Shown: one piece after another, positions 1-10,875 of the stretch
Layout: each line of letters opens with the position of its first letter
Position numbering within the stretch: the first letter of the stretch is position 1
NCBI GenBank assembly: GCA_949128115.1
Contig: OX421968.1
Coordinates: forward strand, 4,588,001 to 4,652,000
Source of the DNA: Anaspis maculata
Lineage: Eukaryota; Arthropoda; Insecta; Coleoptera; Scraptiidae
Reading direction: 5' to 3'
Length of the DNA: 64,000 bases
Translations under genes and position numbers: made by a program
Notes under the pieces: model-generated
Told to the model about the DNA's origin: nothing
Seen by the model: only the letters and a program-made list of their open reading frames with translations
Databases searched by the model: none

Positions 1-195
1 GCAGCAGCAATAATCGCTTTTGTGAATCTGTCATATGATTCAGGTGTAGAAGGAATTAACTGTATGACATGGTCGAGATCTTGTGAGAACGATTCCCAGT
101 TGGCTTTACGGAAATTCCATCTTGATTTTGGTACTGACATCACCAAAGGCACTTGAACCCCATAATGGATCAAGACAGGGGAATGCTGACTTCTT
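1..195 (-). pseudogene. LINE endonuclease-to-RT linker fragment
   Basis: Read on the minus strand, one frame is open from about 187 to the window edge. It gives the segments HSPVLIHYGVQVPL and SRWNFRKANWESF, then a stretch ending in FTKAIIAAA. The SPVLI motif near the end of the endonuclease, followed by RWNFRKANW and FTKAII, is the usual order in the endonuclease-to-reverse-transcriptase linker of I/R1/Jockey-group non-LTR retrotransposons. It is cut by the window edge, and upstream it joins directly to a LINE C-terminal segment, so it is a relic. The family is recognised from motif order only; the clade is uncertain. Confidence 0.6.
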
Positions 196-610
196 GGGAA
201 GGGTTTGAGAATGTGTCGTTTAATGAAGTTATTTTCTCAAACGTTATAATGTTGAACGACGCTTCCTTCAAAAATTTCACCAAAGCAGAGTACACCTCAA
301 CTCTTCCTGACTCAAGGATTTGTGACATGTTCATCAGTGAGAGTGGTATCCCTAAGACTCTCAGTTCTCTCAACAAGTTTTCCGTGTGTACCTGGTATTT
401 TGCACAGTTGAAAAAAAAGGTGATCCAGATCACTTCGAACTAAACAAGTTCTATTGAGGTGAGCCGGGTGGGATCCATGCCCCAACCGGAGCCTAGTAAT
501 ATTTGTGATAAAACCTCTAGAAAGATTTCAATTTTCAAACCACAGACGACCTGCGATGGTAGGTTGAATGTTTGCATACCATGTTTCCCTAGAAACTCGA
601 TAATTTTCAT
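190..610 (-). pseudogene. LINE ORF2 C-terminal fragment (RNase H end and tail)
   Basis: Minus-strand frames give WYANIQPTIAGRLWFEN, a stop, then NLSRGFITNITRLRLGHG and PAHLNRTCLVRSDLDH. After a frameshift in a run of T they give FFFNCAKYQ and ENLLRELRVLGIPLSLMN. In I/R1/Loa-type LINEs the segments ITRLRxGH, HLNR and a C/H-rich finger follow the RNase H domain near the protein end, so this is the last part of ORF2. It has at least one stop and one frameshift. On the same strand it runs straight into an endonuclease-region fragment, which is the wrong order for one element. Confidence 0.6.
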
Positions 611-1254
611 ATACTCATTTAACTTATTATTTGGATTTCCGGAAGGTAGCAATAGTATGGAATAAAGAAGCAAGAACTCTTTGGCGTGATAAGCCAAGAA
701 GAACAAAAACATCTATCATGAACTTTTTATTACTATCGTTACAAACACTGAATTGTGGTTTGGCAAATGTAGAAAAAGAAAGTGATCCATTTTGTATTGC
801 TGTTGTGAATCCTCTAGGCAGCCTGTGATCATCAAAAACTGAAATTGACCATCAGCATCAAGTTCAGGAGGTCAAAATCACAGGGAAAGCTTGGTTCAAA
901 TGGGAAAATCTGATCGAATTCAATTTTTAAGGGGAAAAAACCTGTGATGGTCATTTTGGCCCTTTTTTGGGGCCTTGATCAAGGTTTTCCAGATGGTCTG
1001 CGAGTTAAGTTGCTGAGAACCGTTCAAGAAACAATACTCGTTAATTGCAACCTCCCATCATCAGAATAACATAGTCTTCCTTGTAACGATCGGATACATC
1101 AGAATCCTCTAAGAGAAAAAAAATCATAGATTCAGAATCAGACTTCCGATTTAAAAAATTTCAAAACAAGACAAGCAAGACAAAACATTACGGCGCTTTA
1201 TGATCCTTTCATTTGCAATTTAAAGAAATATCATTCTCCAAATGGGTGATTTTT
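611..1254. other. Unassigned AT-rich stretch
   Basis: No convincing coding segment, tRNA or repeat is seen here. Positions 611-715 may still belong to the minus-strand LINE relic but no motif could be read. The rest is simple AT-rich sequence leading to the inverted repeat at 1255. Confidence 0.4.
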
Positions 1255-1369
1255 CGCGGACAATTCTTCGCCGGGAACTTTGGAGCTCTTGTGTGGCCCA
1301 GTGTGATTGTGATATTCAGAGCCCTATCTAAGTTTTTACGCAGAGTATCAAGCCTTGCTGAGCCCCCTT

Positions 1370-2138
1370 GTCTCTACAAGTGTCGTTTGAGGTCTTGATG
1401 AACCCCCTTGGGGTATCTCCAAATTTTCTGGAGATTTGTTTCGCCCTTATGCCTTGGACGGCTTCTCAGAGCCCTATTAGACCTCCCTGTCTTTATGTTG
1501 TATTTTTTGTAGCCCTGCCGAGCCCCTCTTTCATTGTTTTAGTTTTCAAAGCTCTAGTTAGCTCCTGTGAGTCTTTATGTGTTGGTTGAAGTCCTATAGG
1601 GCCCCCTTTATGTCTCTTAGTATCATTTGGAGCCCTAGTGAGCCCCGCCAGGCTTTCTTGCGATTTTCAGAGCCTTATCCTCACTTGTGTTCTACATCAA
1701 AGCATTTTAATCCTTGCTGAGCCCCCTTGTGTCTTAAATATCGTTTGGAGCCCTATTGCGCCCCCATATGTCATCAATTATCGTTTGCAGCCCAGGTGAC
1801 CCCCTTCTGATTTCTCGAAGATTCTGGAACTTAAGAAAGCTCTATTTTGCTCCTTCTAAGGTTTCTCGGAGCCCTAGTGGTCCCCTAGTGTTATCGTGTT
1901 TCATTTGTGGCCCTGCTGAGCCCCTTCTTCATCGCTTTAGTTTACGAAGCTCTAGTTAGCTCCTGTGAGTCTTTATGTGTTGGTTGAAATCCTACATGAC
2001 CCCCCTTGTGTCTCTAAATGTCATTTGGAGCCCTAGTGAGCCCCGCCAGACCTTCTTGCGATTTTCAGAGCCCTATCCTCTCTTGTGTTCTACATCAAAG
2101 CATTTCAAGCCCTGCTGAGCCCCCTTCAAGTCAAGGGT
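1370..2138 (+). repeat. GAGCCC-rich complex satellite, block 1
   Basis: Degenerate sub-units of about 40-50 bp begin GAGCCCTA or AGCCCTGCTGAGCCCC and are linked by CTTGTGTCT and CGTTTGGAG. The landmark CTAGTGAGCCCCGCCAG occurs near 1632 and 2032, giving a higher-order period close to 400 bp. The apparent short reading frames here are by-products of the repeat. The block stops where the first Penelope fragment begins. Confidence 0.75.
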
Positions 2139-2610
2139 CAAAATCTCTAATCTTTTTTGCCAATTATGTTCAAAGGAAGTAAATTTTTTCACAGCCTTTC
2201 TTTTTTCGGTTCTCCTTCTAATATTGTCAAAGATGTTTTTCAATCGTTCGGAATTCATATTTCTTTTGAAACAAAATCAAATCTCTATCGTTATTTTGTG
2301 AACACAAAAGACTATCTAAAACCTTTTGAAAATTCTGGAATTTATAAATTGAAATATGACAATTGTAATAGCATATATATTGGCCAGACAGGTAGGAAAT
2401 TTATTGACAGAATTAAAGAACACACAAGATGTATAAGACAAGGTTCTATAACCTTTTCGACCGACACTTCTTCGACATTCGCAAATCACGTTATTTCTGA
2501 ACACCATAATTTCAAAATTGACAGTAATGTTGAAATTCTCCATAAATGTAATAAAGGTAAACTTTTGAATCACTTTATTAAATGATTGTGTCGATTTTCC
2601 TTTTTATAAT
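2139..2610 (+). mobile_element. Penelope-like element, 5'-truncated copy
   Basis: This segment carries only the 3' part of a Penelope-like element: the end of the RT thumb and the GIY-YIG endonuclease. From about 2139 it matches 6047 onward almost base for base, and the match continues about 200 bp past the coding end into satellite, to near 2812. Because the downstream junction is shared, the two look like products of one segmental duplication or gene conversion rather than two independent insertions. Confidence 0.7.
2157..2585 (+). pseudogene. GIY-YIG endonuclease domain, Penelope-like (copy 1)
   Basis: A 142-residue open frame shows SGIYKLKYDN (GIY at 61-63), SIYIGQTGR (YIG at 74-76, Arg80), then IDRIKEH with Arg85 and His89, and VISEHH near 116. 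GIY...YIG plus a downstream Arg/His cluster is the signature of the GIY-YIG nuclease fused to the C-terminus of Penelope-like reverse transcriptases, where it nicks target DNA. No RT core precedes it, only satellite, so this copy cannot be autonomous. The initiating ATG is only the first in frame; the real protein would begin far upstream. Confidence 0.75.
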
Positions 2611-2629
2611 GCTTTAGTGTCAGTTTTCA

Positions 2630-3325
2630 ACTCTAGTTAGCTCCTGTGAGTCTTCATGTGTTGGTACAAGTCCTACAGGGCCCCCTTTGTGTCTCTAAGT
2701 GTCATTTAGAGCCCTAGTGAGCCCCGCCAGGCCTTCTTGCGATTTTCAGAGCCCTATACTACCTTGTGTTCTACATCAGAGCATTTCAAGCCCTGCTGAG
2801 CCCCCTTGTGTCTTTAATATCGTTTGGAGCCCTATTGCGCCCCTTTGTGTCTTCATTATCGTTTGCAGCCTAGGTGACCCCCTTCTGATTTATCGAAGAT
2901 TCTGGAATCTTAGAAAGCTCTCTTTTGCTCCTTCTTAGGTTTCTCGGTGCCCTATGTCGCCCCCTTGTGTTTTCATTTTTCATTTGTAGCACTGCTGAGC
3001 CTCTTTTTCATTGCTTCAGTTTTCGAAGCTCGCTCCTGTGAGTTTTAATTTAATGTGTCGGTTGAAGTCCTACAGGGCCCCCTTTGTGTCTATAAGTGTC
3101 ATTTAGAGCCCTAGTGAGCCCCGCCAGGCCTTTTTGCGATTTTCAGAGTCCTATCCTCCCTTGTGTTCTACATCAAAGCATTTCAAGCCCTGCTGAGTCC
3201 CCTTGTATCTTAAAGTATCGTTTGGAGCCCTATTGAGCCCCCTTGTGCCGTCAATTATCATTGGCATCCCTGGTGACCCCCTTCTGTTTTCTCGAGTTTC
3301 TGGAATTTTCGAAAGCTCCCTTGTC
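2630..3325 (+). repeat. GAGCCC-rich complex satellite, block 2
   Basis: The same satellite resumes after the truncated Penelope copy. The landmark CTAGTGAGCCCCGCCAG occurs near 2711 and 3110, again about 400 bp apart. The first 180 bp or so are nearly identical to 6540-6722, downstream of the second Penelope copy. It ends where the AT-rich 5' edge of the second Penelope copy begins. Confidence 0.75.
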
Positions 3326-3561
3326 CAATTAAAAATTGATCTAGTTTAGTATCATCACCATCAAATAAAATTAGATTAGATTTCAGAGAATTTAGAGATT
3401 TTAGAGAATTAAACTAGATCAGATTAGATCAATTTTTAAATTACCTAAATTCTCTGCATCACAAAATTAAGTTTACTTTTGAACTAGAATCAAACAACAC
3501 TTTACCTTTTTTAGACCTCTTGATTAGCAAAAATGATGACAAATTTATTTATAGTTTGCAG

Positions 3562-5828
3562 AACGCTGTGTCTAGGTACACGCTAACGTGTACGCAAAGA
3601 TGAAAATTAGGTGCACGCGAAACGTCGTAGTGTGTATATGACGTCAGCTTTTAGCGTGCCCCAACTTATATTCTAAGGTACACGCGAAATTATTGTGATG
3701 GCGTTTTGCGGGCGGGCTGTCATGTCAACCAGCCAGCGGGTAGATGCGGTAGTCTCGACGATAGGTACCTATGATGATGAAAAGTGTGGGAAAGCTCTTA
3801 TGTCCGTATTCATAGTCGTTGTCAAGTGCACCTTGTTCAAGTACCACTTTAAATCAAGCTGTAACTCAAGTACGAATTCTGTTTCATAGACATAACTTTG
3901 GCTTCCCCCGAGGAATACTATTTCACGGGAATAGCCAAAAATATACCCATGAAACAGAAATCGTACTTGAGTTACAGCTTGATAAAAAGTGATACTTGAA
4001 CAAGGTGCACTTGACAACGACTATGAATACGGGCATTAGAAGCTATGAATTTGAAAACAACGAAAAGTTGGTTATAAACGGAAGTAGTCCAGGAATTTTA
4101 GATGTTAGTAAAATCGCAAATAGCGAACAAAAATGAAACCCTGCAGGATTTTTGTATATGAGCTCAGTTAACCATGTAGTTTAACATCCTAAAAGTCCGC
4201 AAGAATCCAGTGTGAGCTTCGGCCGTTGTGACCTCGGGAAGAACTTGAGGATCAGTTTTTCGTGCTTATCTCATGAACGATGGCACTTGGAAAAAAGGTA
4301 CCTGGAGAGAAATGGTTGGAAATTTTATTGTCCACAAGAAAGGTCCCTTGCATATTTCATCGCCGAAACACAAGAAAAGTAAAATAGTCCAGATGCTTGA
4401 TGCTCAAGACTGTATGGACCTTTAGTTTTATGATGGCGGGATGCCACTTGGTGTGTTGAGATGTGTTGTTTGATCCATTCTCTTTTGATTGAAACTCTAC
4501 GCCATCAATACCAACTATGCTGGCGGCATATACAGGGTGAAAGGAAAATAAAAAGTTGAACTTTTGTACCTCAAGAACCAAAATAGGTGAAGACATGTAA
4601 ATCGTCATAACTAGTTCTGATTTCATGGCCATGAAGTCGTCGTGAACTTGAATCAAATATCTTGAGCCGTTCTTGAAATATCTTCAAAAGACTTGAGTTG
4701 TTACCAGAAAAAAAAAGTGTTTTCGTATATCGGAAAGAAAGTTGACTGTTTTTTTTTTAATAGTTGGCCTGGGTGTTTCTTACTGTAATTTTATTTCGAA
4801 TGTGGTTTATCATGAAAACACCAAGTTTCGATTCAATTGATGAAGAAATACTGATGGACGGAAGACTTTTTTTTTGGAAACAACTTCAGTCTTTCGAAGA
4901 TATTTCAGGCACGGCCCAAGATATTTGATTCAAGTTTACGACGACTTCATTGCCATGAAATTAGAAATATTTTTGGCGATTTACATACATGTAGTCACCT
5001 ATTTTGATTCTGGAGGTACAAATGCTCACTTTTTTATTTTCCTTTCATCCTGTATGCCGCCAGCATAGTTGGCATTGATGGCTTTGAAGTTTCAATCAAA
5101 AGAGGATGAATCAAACAACACATCTACCAAGTAGCATCCCGTCATCATGAAACTCAAGGTCCATACAGCCTTGAGCATCAAGCATCTGGACTATTTAACT
5201 TTTCTTGTTTTGGCTTTGGCGGTGAAGTGGGGATGAAATATGCAAGGGCCTTTCTTGTAGACAATAAAATTTCCAACACTTTCTCTGCAGGTAGGTAGGT
5301 ACAAGTGTCATCGTTCACGAGATAAACGCGAAAAACTGATCATCAAGTTCTTCTCGAGGTCATGACAGCCGAAGCTCAAACCAGATTCTTGAGGACTTTC
5401 AGTATGTTAAACTACATGGTTAACTGAGCTTATATACAAAAATCCGGAAGGGCTTCATTTTTGTTTACTATTTGCGATCTTAACATCTGAAATTCCTGGA
5501 CTACTTCCGTTTATAACCAACTTTTCGTTATTTTCGGTTTCATAGCTTTTAAGAGTTGTCTGCTCAAAATTAGAAAACGATGTGAACGTATACGTTGAAG
5601 TGAAGGTTCAACGATTATCCACACTTCATCATCGTAGGTACCGACCATCGAGACTACCTCATTTACTACCAACCCGCCCGCAAAACGCCATCACAATAAT
5701 TTCGCGTGTACCTTGAAAATATAAGTTGGGGCACGCTAAAAGCTAACGTCATATACACACTATGACGTTTCGCGTGCACCTAATCTTCAACTTTGCGTAC
5801 ACGTTAGCGTGTACCTAGACACAGCGTT
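3562..5828. mobile_element. 2.27 kb foldback DNA element with ~1.1 kb arms
   Basis: The left end AACGCTGTGTCTAGGTACAC is mirrored exactly at the right end (5809-5828). The first 160 bp or so of the two arms differ at only a few sites. Arms run to about 4700 and from about 4877, leaving a loop near 170 bp. Flanks are TGCAG (3557-3561) and TACAG (5829-5833), a probable 5-bp target duplication with one change. The insertion interrupts the Penelope RT frame. There is no transposase, so it is non-autonomous. Confidence 0.8.
3811..4031. repeat. Nested 220-bp palindrome inside the left foldback arm
   Basis: Arms of about 85-110 bp are nearly perfect inverse copies, from CGTATTCATAGTCGTTGTCA to TGACAACGACTATGAATACG. 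The other foldback arm (around 5540-5650) lacks this palindrome, so it is a later insertion into the left arm. It looks like a small palindromic MITE. Confidence 0.65.
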
Positions 5829-6539
5829 TACAGAAAACCTACACATACTGACTCTCTCATTGCCAACCACTCTTGTCATCCAACAAATCACAAATTTTTT
5901 GCTGCTTTCAATTCTTTATTCCATCGACTTTTCAAAATACCTTTATCAGATAGAAATTTTAAAAAAGAATTCAACATAATCAAATTCCTAGCTAAAGTCA
6001 ATGGCTATAACCATAGAACCATTTCAAAATTGTTCAAGAAATTTCAGTCAAAATCTCTTATCTTTTTTGCCAATTATGTTCAAAGGAAGTAAATTTTTTC
6101 ACAGCCTTTCTTTTTTCGGTTCTCCTTCTAATATTGTCAAAGATGTTTTTCAATCGTTCGGAATTCATATTTCTTTTGAAACAAAATCAAATCTCTATCG
6201 TTATTTTGTGAACACAAAAGACTATCTAAAACCTTTTGAAAATTCTGGAATTTATAAATTGAAATATGACAATTGTAATAGCATATATATTGGCCAGACA
6301 GGTAGGAAATTTATTGACAGAATTAAAGAACACACAAGATGTATAAGACAAGGTTCTATAACCTTTTCGACCGACACTTCTTCGACATTCGCAAATCACG
6401 TTATTTCTGAACACCATAATTTCAAAATTGACAGTAATGTTGAAATTCTCCATAAATGTAATAAAGGTAAACTTTTGAATCACTTTATTAAATGATTGTG
6501 TCGATTTTCCTTTTTATAATGCTTGAGTGTCAGTTTTCA

Positions 6540-7290
6540 ACTCTAGTTAGCTCCTGTGAGTCTTCATGTGTTGGTACAAGTCCTACAGGGCCCCCTTTGT
6601 GTCTCTAAGTGTCATTTAGAGCCCTAGTGAGCCCCGCCAGGCCTTCTTGCGATTTTCAGAGCCCTATACTACCTTGTGTTCTACATCAGAGCATTTCAAG
6701 CCCTGCTGAGCCCCCTTGTGTCTACAAGTATCGTTTGGAGCCCTATTGAGCCCCCTTGTGTCCTCAATTATTGTTTGTGTGTCATTTGTGGCCCTGTTGA
6801 GCCCCTTTTTAACCTGTCTTTGTTTCTGGGTTCTATAGTAAGCTCCTGTTGTCTTCATGTGTTGATCGAAGCCCTATAGGCCCCCTTGTGTCTTCAAGTG
6901 TCATTTGGAGCCCTAGTGAGTCCCATCAGTCCTTCTTGCGATATTTGCAGCCCTATCCTCTCTTGGTCTACATTGTAGTGGCTTATAGACCCTGCTGAGC
7001 ACCCTTGTGTCTTTTAATGTCGTTTGGAGCCCCATTGAGCCCCTAATGCCTTTTCGTGTTACTCGAAGCCCTATCTAGCCTTGTGTCTACATTGTGGCGA
7101 TTTGAGCTCCGCTAGCCCCCCTGTGTCTAAGGTATCGTTGGGGGCCCTAGTGAGCCCTGCCAGGTCTTCTTGTAGTATTAAGAGCCCTATCCTCCCTTGT
7201 GTCTACATTGTAAGATTTCAAGTCCTGCTGAGCCCCCTTGTGTCTTGAAGTGTCTTTCAGAGCCCCAATAAGCCCGGTCATGCGCGGGCT
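6540..7290 (+). repeat. GAGCCC-rich complex satellite, block 3
   Basis: Satellite continues after the second Penelope copy, with landmarks near 6622, 6911 and 7151. Beyond about 6725 it no longer matches block 2 closely. It decays toward the inverted repeat at 7299. Confidence 0.7.
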
Positions 7291-7344
7291 CAATGCTTGC
7301 GAAGAATTGTCCGCGCGAAGAATTGTCCTAGCACCCTGAAAATG

Positions 7345-7560
7345 GGGGGCCGTTGAATTTGCTAAAATTTTGCACTGTTTTACATTTCACCCTGTAGATA
7401 TTTCACATGAAGCTTCCTAATCTTCACCTTCTGCAGGTGGATAACGGAAAAACTGAGCTCACTAACCGTCAAAACAGAATCGGAATGGTTTATGTCATTC
7501 AAAAGTTGTTGTGGCCCAAAGTCGGACCAATTTTTCCTTGGCGACAACATATTTGTTGGG
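7345..7560. repeat. Diverged single arm of the 9805-10875 foldback family
   Basis: The order AATTTTGCAC, TTTTACATTTCACCCTGTAG, CCCAAAGTCGGACCAATTTT and GACAACATATTTGTTGG matches the right arm at 10670-10870 block by block, with many substitutions. The opposite arm was not found, so it is an old, one-armed relic. Confidence 0.55.
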
Positions 7561-9070
7561 CATTTTGTATTCTTAGTTGACATTTGTTTTTTTGTTGCAG
7601 AGTCTTGGTTAAATAAACCGCTGTTATCAACTTTAGATGAATTACTCGTCCAAGGCTTGGGACAAAATAGTTAAAAAAAACTGCACTTTGGCCTCGAGTT
7701 TGCAGTGCCGTTTGGTTAATTCCGATATCATTAATGGCGTAGGTGTAACTGAGCTTTCCCACTGTATAATGAGTTAGATACCTGTATTATGTACACATAA
7801 AATCATAGAAATAGTATGATATATCAGGTATATCAGATACATCGGTGAAGGTGTACCGAACTTACTTGCCAAAGCCCTGGTCCCTGGATAGGCGTGTTTA
7901 GCACTGCACTTCCGGGCAATCGGGCATAGTGCGCCTCACGTCGAAGTACGCAGAGTCTATCATGCGCAGAGTCGAGCCCCTGTGTTGGCATAATATTTCC
8001 CGCGGCTTTTGTGAGCTTGGTAGCACTTGGTATTGGTATATCGTCTCAGCTTTGACCCATATCCCACTGGGTTTCACGGCACATCTATATGTATCTTAAT
8101 CAAGGTATAGTGAGCAGTGAGTCAGTGACCAAAATATGATATATCAGATTGGATAACCGGCAATTACAAACAGTTTGATGCATGTATCTGGCAAGTTTTA
8201 GACGTGTCCAGTCCGGAGGGAACGTGATTTACAGCAATGCCATTGATTAGCAAACGTCACATAAGCTGAGATGCGGCGCGCTGTTTAGCATAATGCACGC
8301 TAATCGGCAAACGGCCAAACAGTGCTTCATGTCCGTCAACATCAAAGCTATTAGTCCGCAACTGTCCGACTAATCTCATTTTAGCTCACCTGGTACGATA
8401 ATGCATTTCCTAACCAAGCCGATCTGCATCGGCATGACTGTTCTTGACACCGTCAATAATCTAACATCAATAGGGCTTCCATCATTATGCACATCTATAG
8501 ATGTATTGTACACTAGGCCACATCACATGGCCTACGCCTCGTCTAATATAGGTCCTAAGCTCTGTTCGCATTAACAACTATCATCCCTGACCATAGCCGC
8601 CCGATTAATACAGAAAACCTCTACACTAATGCCTCCAAACGGCATACATTCGAATAATCAAGTTATCCTGCACCACTACGGATTGATGCACGCCCATAAA
8701 TTATTGGGGCGCTATGTATATTCGCATCTAATGTAACGCATGAATATAGATGCGCCGGTCAATTTGTTACCAAACGCACTTTAATAGATCAGGCTTTGGT
8801 TGTCGTTAAGTCCATGTGCATTAACACGCTGCTGTCACATCGACAAATCTGTTTGTGCGATTCGAATGTTTCAACTACATCGTATTTGCCATGTGAAATT
8901 TATTACAGAAATTAGCCGAGTTGTAGCCCTGGTTTCTGCCAAATGTTTGTGATGTTCTATATCAAATCCTAGCATTCCTTCTGCATATATCTGGTAAAAG
9001 ATCTGGATGAAAATCCGTTCAGTATTACGGTTGTCCTTTCAAAATGTTTGTCTTACAGTTAGTTCCATTG
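7561..9070. other. Unassigned sequence, no gene seen
   Basis: About 1.5 kb without a recognisable coding region, RNA gene or repeat structure. Short repeated words such as GATATATCAG occur near 7820 and 8140. It is probably old unique intergenic or intronic DNA. Confidence 0.4.
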
Positions 9071-9074
9071 CTAT

Positions 9075-9440
9075 TGTTACGTATTTCGCGTACGGGTTCG
9101 AATAAAATTGAGACGATTGTTTTAAAACACACTGTTTATTACTGCCTACTACTATAAATTCACGCCAACAATTATCTACTTGGAAATATATCGCAGGTAC
9201 CTACTTCGCTTTTATTCGCTCGCTACCACTTCGCATTCCAATTCAATACTGACTGTCGCATAAGAGAACGGTGCTTTTATATGCCTCCGATTAGCGTTCC
9301 CGAGCATTCCATCATCCTCTGGCGATTTCCATAGTGGCCCGGCATATGGTTTTCTAGACCACTCCTGAATAATCACACACCTTCCGCGTGTTTCCCGTGT
9401 GCTCCGGAATGTCTGCACCTCCGCCAAAGTGGACAGATGT
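9075..9440 (-). mobile_element. Solo LTR-like fragment A (Ty3/gypsy type)
   Basis: Read on the minus strand it has a TATA box (CATATAAAAGC near 9270), a CAGTCAGT initiator-like site, AATAAA signals and the end CGAAATACGTAACA. That is the order promoter, start, polyadenylation and terminus expected of an LTR. The same sequence, diverged, occurs at 23648-23900 in the same orientation. No gag-pol lies beside it, so it is a solo LTR or fragment. The upstream limit is uncertain. Confidence 0.55.
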
Positions 9441-9804
9441 GCCTTGATCGAGCGTTGAAGGGGTTCCCATCTGCCAAGCCATCGCGTATATTTCGGGAAT
9501 GCAGTAATGCACCAGATCGCTCCGCACTTCTACACTGCGATCTAATGGATGGACGAATCCAGAAAGATCGCGTGATTACCAGTATGCATGAAATAGCCGC
9601 TCGTAACACTATCAATGCTTGAAAGAAAATCTGAGAAAAACGCAAACTGGACCGTTAAGTCGAATATAGCTATTTTTGTTTCTTGTTCAAACAACACAAG
9701 AAGGCATGGATGGGGGCTTCCTTACTGGAATTCTGAAAGTTGCAAAAAACATAGGGGGGGGGGCTTATCAGGGCTCCAAATGACACATTGGGACCCAAGA
9801 TACA
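9441..9804. other. Unassigned sequence
   Basis: No gene or repeat is recognised; a run of G at 9753-9762 is the only notable feature. Some of it may be the upstream part of the LTR fragment. Confidence 0.35.
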
Positions 9805-10875
9805 TAAACTGCTGGACAACGAAGTTGTCGGTATCGGAAAAATGGTTCGACTTTGAAGACCAATAACTTTCGATTTCCGAGTGCGATTTCTGTTTTGTTT
9901 ATTGTGTTAACTAGCCTGATGCTTCCGTGACCTATCCTGTGAAAATGAATGTTGAGAAACTTCATGCAAAATTTCTACAGGGTGATACGTAGAATGCTGC
10001 AAAATTGCACCGACTTCATCGTACCCCCATTTGTCGAAAAAAAAATAAAAAATAATGTATTCTAATACAAAAATCATAAAGTATGGTGTCTTACCCCGAA
10101 ACGATTTTGGAATTATCTGGATTGGGAGTCGAACATCGAAGATATGAATTTTTATTTTGAATGTTACAGATTTGCCTCGTTGGCACGCGAGATTGAGTCA
10201 CTTTTGATGAATGGATGTTGACATTGAGCAAGATTGTTCGTACAACAGTCCAGGACAATTTCACTCTCAACACAACCCGAATATTTGGTGTGGGGCCAAG
10301 CAGGGGGCACTTTCCCAAATGGTTGTCCCTGCCCGTTTTTCGTACGTTGGATTTCGACAGAATTTCATCAGAATTTTAGATATGGAACATGTTCAATTTG
10401 CAGATTTAAGCCCCTGAACATGGTAACGATGTGAAACTTCAGTGTTCGAGTGAAGTAAAGCCCCCCTGGACGTTATACTTTTTGTGCTTGTGCTATGCCT
10501 GAGTTTCCTGAATCTGCAACATTCAACATAAAAATTTATATCTTTAATGTTAAACTTCCAATCCGGGAAATTCCGAAACCATTTCGAGATAAGACACCAC
10601 ACTTCATAAATATTGTATTAAAAAACTGAAAAAATATATTTTTGGAAAATGGGGGTACGATGAAATCGTTGCAATTTTGCACCATTTTACGTATCACCCT
10701 GTAGAAAATTTACAATCAGCTTCTCAACATTCACTCTTATAGGATGGGTTATCAAAAAAATTAGGCTAGTTAACGCAATAAACAAAATGGAGATCGCATT
10801 CGGCAATCGAGAGATATTGACCTCCAAAGTCGGACCATTTTTCCGACACCGACAACTTTGTTGTCCAGCAGTTTA
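9805..10875. mobile_element. Foldback element, TAAACTGCTGG family
   Basis: The end TAAACTGCTGGACAACGAAG at 9805 recurs inversely at 10875. The inverse match continues inward through GTCGGACCATTTTTCC, GATATTGACCTCC-like blocks and TACAGGGTGATACGTA (about 9976; inverse at about 10703), giving arms over 220 bp. GACAACGAAGTTGTC just inside each end is itself a small hairpin. No transposase is present. Related copies or arms are at 7345-7560 and 20345-20575. Confidence 0.75.

Larger units (their letters stand above)
3436..6495 (+). pseudogene. Penelope-like reverse transcriptase plus GIY-YIG, split by a foldback
   Basis: Left part (3436-3561) reads LNYLNSLHHKIKFTFELES then NNTLPFLDLLISKNDDKFI. 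After a 2.27 kb insertion the frame resumes at 5829 with YRKPTHTDSLIANHSCHP. TLPFLDLLI followed by YRKPTHTD is the conserved block of Penelope-like RTs just after the palm. The thumb then continues to about 6090, where a frameshift moves into the endonuclease frame (6001-6495). That frame carries SGIYKLKY, YIGQTGR and RIKEH as in copy 1. The RT fingers and palm are missing, so the element was 5'-truncated before the foldback arrived. Family assignment is secure; activity is excluded. Confidence 0.75.
1255..7315. repeat. 17-bp inverted repeats bracketing the satellite/Penelope block
   Basis: CGCGGACAATTCTTCGC at 1255-1271 recurs in inverse orientation at 7299-7315. A second partial inverse copy follows at 7315-7328. 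Between them lie all the GAGCCC satellite and both Penelope-like copies. The arrangement suggests terminal repeats of a large composite element or the edges of an array. No target duplication was recognised, so the boundaries are inferred. Confidence 0.4.
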
